Assembly (NCBI GenBank): GCA_023451115.1
Contig: JAEXFV010000177.1
Span: 1-6,039, forward strand
Direction: 5' to 3'
From: Bacillota bacterium
GTDB lineage: Bacteria > Bacillota > Clostridia > Christensenellales > CAG-138
Length of the DNA stretch: 6,039 nt
Within the stretch, counting starts at the first letter, position 1. Each line of letters starts with the position of its first letter. A model generated the notes under the pieces. It saw nothing but the letters and a program-made list of their open reading frames with translations, did not search any database and was not told the origin of the DNA. This document shows, piece after piece, positions 4,395-6,039 of this stretch. The translations under genes were made by a program, and so were the position numbers.

Positions 4395-5486
4395 ATGGTA
4401 GAGGAGAGCGCGTGCGTGGAACATCAACCCAAGCCAAAGCGCCGCTGGCCCTGGATTGTGGGCAGCATTTGCTTGATCGTAGCCGTTTTTTGCGGCGTAT
4501 ATGCCAGCCGTTTCCAGCGTTTGCAGAAAGATCCCCTTTCTGCCTTCCAAACGCCATCCCCTTCGCTGGAAACGCCGGAGGCCGGGGCAATGACAGAAGA
4601 AAAGGCGTCCCAACTGGAAACAACCGGTAGGCCTACCCCTACCCCTTTGCCTACACCGGCTCTCAAGGACGTACTGGGTTCCAACACGTTAAGCGTAGTG
4701 CTTATGGGGGTGGATAGTGACCAGGAGCGGGAGGAAAAGGGGCGGGGTTGGCGCAGCGATACCATTGCAATTTTAGTGATTGATGTGGAAACGCCATCTT
4801 TCCGCATCCTTAGCATCCCCCGGGATACCAGGGCAAAGGTGCGCCGCCTGAATGAAAAAGGCAAGGTGATCGGCCAACAATACAACAAAATCAATGCTGC
4901 GTTTCATTATGGAGGCGGGCCGGAAAAGTTGGGGCATGAAAACCTGATCTATGCGTTGAACCAACTGCTTTTTGACAGCCAGGAGGATGCCTGGGCGCTG
5001 CATTATTATGCCAGCATTGATATGGAAGGCGTAGCGCCATTTACCGATGCGGTAGGGGGCGTTCCCATTACGTTGGCATATGATATGCCCGGATTTGGCA
5101 AAAAGGGGGAGACCATTACCTTGCAGGGGGAACAGGCACAAAAATTTGTGCGCCTGCGCCATGGTGTAACAGGGGGGAGCGATTTGGGCAGGATCAGCCG
5201 CCAGCAGGATTTTGTACAGGCGTTTACGGCCCGGGTAAGGTCTTTGGGAGTCAAAAAGGTTGTGCTCAGTCTGTGGCAAACCGTGGAGCAATATGTCCAT
5301 ACCAATCTCAGCCTGGAACAGATTTTGGTATTGGGGGACCTGCTTTCCAAACTGGATATGGAGCAAGCCACATTCGACATATTGCCCGGGAAATGTAAAA
5401 CAATTGACAGCCGTAGCTATTATGTGCCCAACTCCGAGAAAATGCGCCAGCTTGTGCTGACGATCTGGGGTGCGCAGCAGGCATAA
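4395..5486 (+). CDS. LytR-CpsA-Psr (LCP) family cell-wall glycopolymer ligase
   Basis: A 363-residue single-pass membrane protein. A short basic cytosolic head (KPKRR, residues 13-17) precedes a membrane helix at about 19-37. Residues 45-92 form a Pro/Thr linker including RPTPTPLPTP (79-88). The LCP domain begins with LSVVLMGVDSD (99-109) and continues through WRSDTIAILVIDV (119-131), the hallmark ILSIPRDTRAKV (138-149), NKINAAFHYGGG (164-175), DAVGGVPITL (218-227) and FVRLRH...GRISRQQDF (251-273). The Asp and Arg residues expected for metal and polyprenyl-phosphate binding are seen at Asp107, Arg120, Asp122, Arg143, Arg266 and Arg269. LCP enzymes transfer undecaprenyl-linked polymers to peptidoglycan outside the cell; the polymer here is unknown. 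GGGAGAGGG lies 9 nt before the ATG, and an in-frame TAG 34 nt upstream rules out an earlier start. No convincing promoter or terminator flanks it, so transcripts may run into the tRNAs. Confidence 0.93.
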   Translation: MVEESACVEHQPKPKRRWPWIVGSICLIVAVFCGVYASRFQRLQKDPLSAFQTPSPSLETPEAGAMTEEKASQLETTGRPTPTPLPTPALKDVLGSNTLSVVLMGVDSDQEREEKGRGWRSDTIAILVIDVETPSFRILSIPRDTRAKVRRLNEKGKVIGQQYNKINAAFHYGGGPEKLGHENLIYALNQLLFDSQEDAWALHYYASIDMEGVAPFTDAVGGVPITLAYDMPGFGKKGETITLQGEQAQKFVRLRHGVTGGSDLGRISRQQDFVQAFTARVRSLGVKKVVLSLWQTVEQYVHTNLSLEQILVLGDLLSKLDMEQATFDILPGKCKTIDSRSYYVPNSEKMRQLVLTIWGAQQA

Positions 5487-5527
5487 TGGATGTAAATTTC
5501 CAATATTGCGAAACTTTAGAAAGGATA

Positions 5528-5557
5528 TTGACACGGCCGGGATACATGCGCTATACT
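5528..5557 (+). promoter_or_regulatory. Strong sigma-A promoter of the tRNA cluster
   Basis: A consensus -35 TTGACA (5528-5533) and a -10 TATACT (5552-5557, 5 of 6) are separated by 18 bp. The GC-rich bases after the -35 and the position 23 bp before tRNA-Val fit a stable-RNA promoter. Transcription should start near 5564, leaving a 5' leader of under 20 nt for RNase P to remove. Confidence 0.88.
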
Positions 5558-5580
5558 AATCCTTGTCACTTCGGTGGCGT

Positions 5581-5656
5581 GGGAGCATAGCTCAGCTGGG
5601 AGAGCATCTGCCTTACAAGCAGAGGGTCACAGGTTCGAGCCCTGTTGTTCCCACCA
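5581..5656 (+). tRNA. tRNA-Val (anticodon TAC)
   Basis: A 76-nt cloverleaf. The acceptor GGGAGCA pairs with TGTTCCC (one G-T pair). The anticodon arm is TCTGC-CTTACAA-GCAGA, anticodon TAC. The T arm is ACAGG-TTCGAGC-CCTGT. Discriminator A and CCA are encoded. It is the first gene after the promoter. Confidence 0.97.
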
Positions 5657-5657
5657 C

Positions 5658-5734
5658 GGCCCGGTAGTTCAGTTGGTTAGAACGCTAGCCTGTCACGCTA
5701 GAGGTCAGGGGTTCGAGTCCCCTTCGGGTCGCCA
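5658..5734 (+). tRNA. tRNA-Asp (anticodon GTC)
   Basis: A 77-nt cloverleaf starting 1 nt after tRNA-Val. Acceptor GGCCCGG pairs with TCGGGTC (two G-T pairs). Anticodon arm CTAGC-CTGTCAC-GCTAG gives GTC. T arm AGGGG-TTCGAGT-CCCCT. Discriminator G, the expected Asp identity base, and CCA are encoded. Confidence 0.97.
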
Positions 5735-5738
5735 TTTT

Positions 5739-5814
5739 GCCTCGGTAGCTCAGTTGGTAGAGCAAGGGACTGAAAATCCCTGTGTCGGTGGTTCAAGTCC
5801 ACTCTGAGGCACCA
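5739..5814 (+). tRNA. tRNA-Phe (anticodon GAA)
   Basis: A 76-nt cloverleaf 4 nt after tRNA-Asp. Acceptor GCCTCGG pairs with CTGAGGC (one G-T pair). Anticodon arm AGGGA-CTGAAAA-TCCCT gives GAA. T arm GGTGG-TTCAAGT-CCACT. Discriminator A and CCA are encoded. Confidence 0.97.
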
Positions 5815-5899
5815 TTTTTGTTAAATGGGAATAGTGTAAGATGTGCGTTGCCATGCAGCGCTGATGGATGAGTCGTCAACGTTTTTGTTGGCCCTAGAT
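5815..5899 (+). other. 85-nt structured spacer inside the tRNA cluster
   Basis: The other complete gaps in the cluster are 1, 4 and 41 nt. This one contains a hairpin GCGTTGC-CAT-GCAGCGC (5845-5861, 7 pairs with one G-T) and a second possible stem GTCAAC-GTTTTT-GTTGGC. Neither is followed by a T tract, so they do not look like terminators. No promoter is evident. It may be a remnant of a deleted tRNA gene or a processing spacer. Confidence 0.5.
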
Positions 5900-5975
5900 G
5901 CGGGAATAGCTCATTTGGTAGAGCGCCGCCTTGCCAAGGCGGAGGTGGCGGGTTCGAGCCCCGTTTCCCGCTCCA
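5900..5975 (+). tRNA. tRNA-Gly (anticodon GCC)
   Basis: A 76-nt cloverleaf. Acceptor GCGGGAA pairs perfectly with TTCCCGC. Anticodon arm CCGCC-TTGCCAA-GGCGG gives GCC. T arm GCGGG-TTCGAGC-CCCGT. Discriminator T, usual for bacterial tRNA-Gly, and CCA are encoded. Confidence 0.97.
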
Positions 5976-6016
5976 TTTTTTTAACGGCTGCGTTTCCTCC
6001 TTTTACGCGGCCAAAC

Positions 6017-6039
6017 GGCACCATAGCCAAGCGGTAAGG
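6017..6039 (+). tRNA. Start of a probable tRNA-Cys (cut by window end)
   Basis: The last 23 nt read GGCACCA, TA, then GCCAAGCGGTAAGG, an acceptor 5' strand, linker and D arm. This short D loop with GCCAAG and GGTAAGG is typical of bacterial tRNA-Cys and tRNA-Gln. The GG start favours Cys, since Gln usually begins with T. The anticodon is outside the window. Confidence 0.65.

Noticed and set aside
4233..4894. Minus-strand ORFs under the LCP gene start
   Set aside because: They are antisense to a well-supported LCP gene and show no domain features.
5574..6037. ORFs across the tRNA cluster
   Set aside because: They are translations of tRNA genes; the cloverleaf structures account fully for the sequence.

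Overview
The window looks like chromosomal DNA from a Gram-positive, probably spore-forming Firmicute of the class Clostridia. The evidence is a mini-ribonuclease III, a CwlD-type cortex amidase, a LytR-CpsA-Psr (LCP) wall ligase, a two-OB-fold SSB-like protein of a type I associate with clostridia, strong purine-rich ribosome binding sites, sigma-A promoters and CCA-encoding tRNA genes. I see no phage, IS element, CRISPR array or plasmid gene.

Layout: everything left of about 2982 is on the minus strand and everything right of about 3501 is on the plus strand. Leftward: cwlD-like amidase (2982-2233); a sigma-A promoter (2203-2175); then a tight operon of a ketopantoate-reductase-family protein (2138-1227), mini-RNase III (1230-781, ATGA overlap), a small cupin (768-427) and the start of a protein with 18-residue repeats running off the left edge (340-1), probably the N-terminal extension of the RlmB-type 23S rRNA methyltransferase that usually follows mrnC. 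Rightward: SSB-like protein (3501-4121), a rho-independent terminator, the LCP protein (4395-5486), a near-consensus promoter, then tRNA-Val, -Asp, -Phe, -Gly and the first 23 nt of a probable tRNA-Cys.

The 518-bp divergent intergenic region (2983-3500) is the most unusual part. It is AT-rich and holds two copies of a TGCATATGCATC palindromic element, a group of 9-mers each one mismatch from the DnaA box TTATNCACA, a 12-bp direct repeat and a 43-bp imperfect inverted repeat. With strictly divergent transcription and an SSB-like gene alongside, this could be an origin-like or DnaA-responsive locus, or simply a dense regulatory region. The sequence alone cannot decide.

Functionally the genes fall into two themes: rRNA maturation and translation (mini-III, probable RlmB, tRNA cluster) and envelope or spore biology (CwlD, LCP), with a pantoate-type reductase and a cupin inserted in the rRNA-maturation operon.
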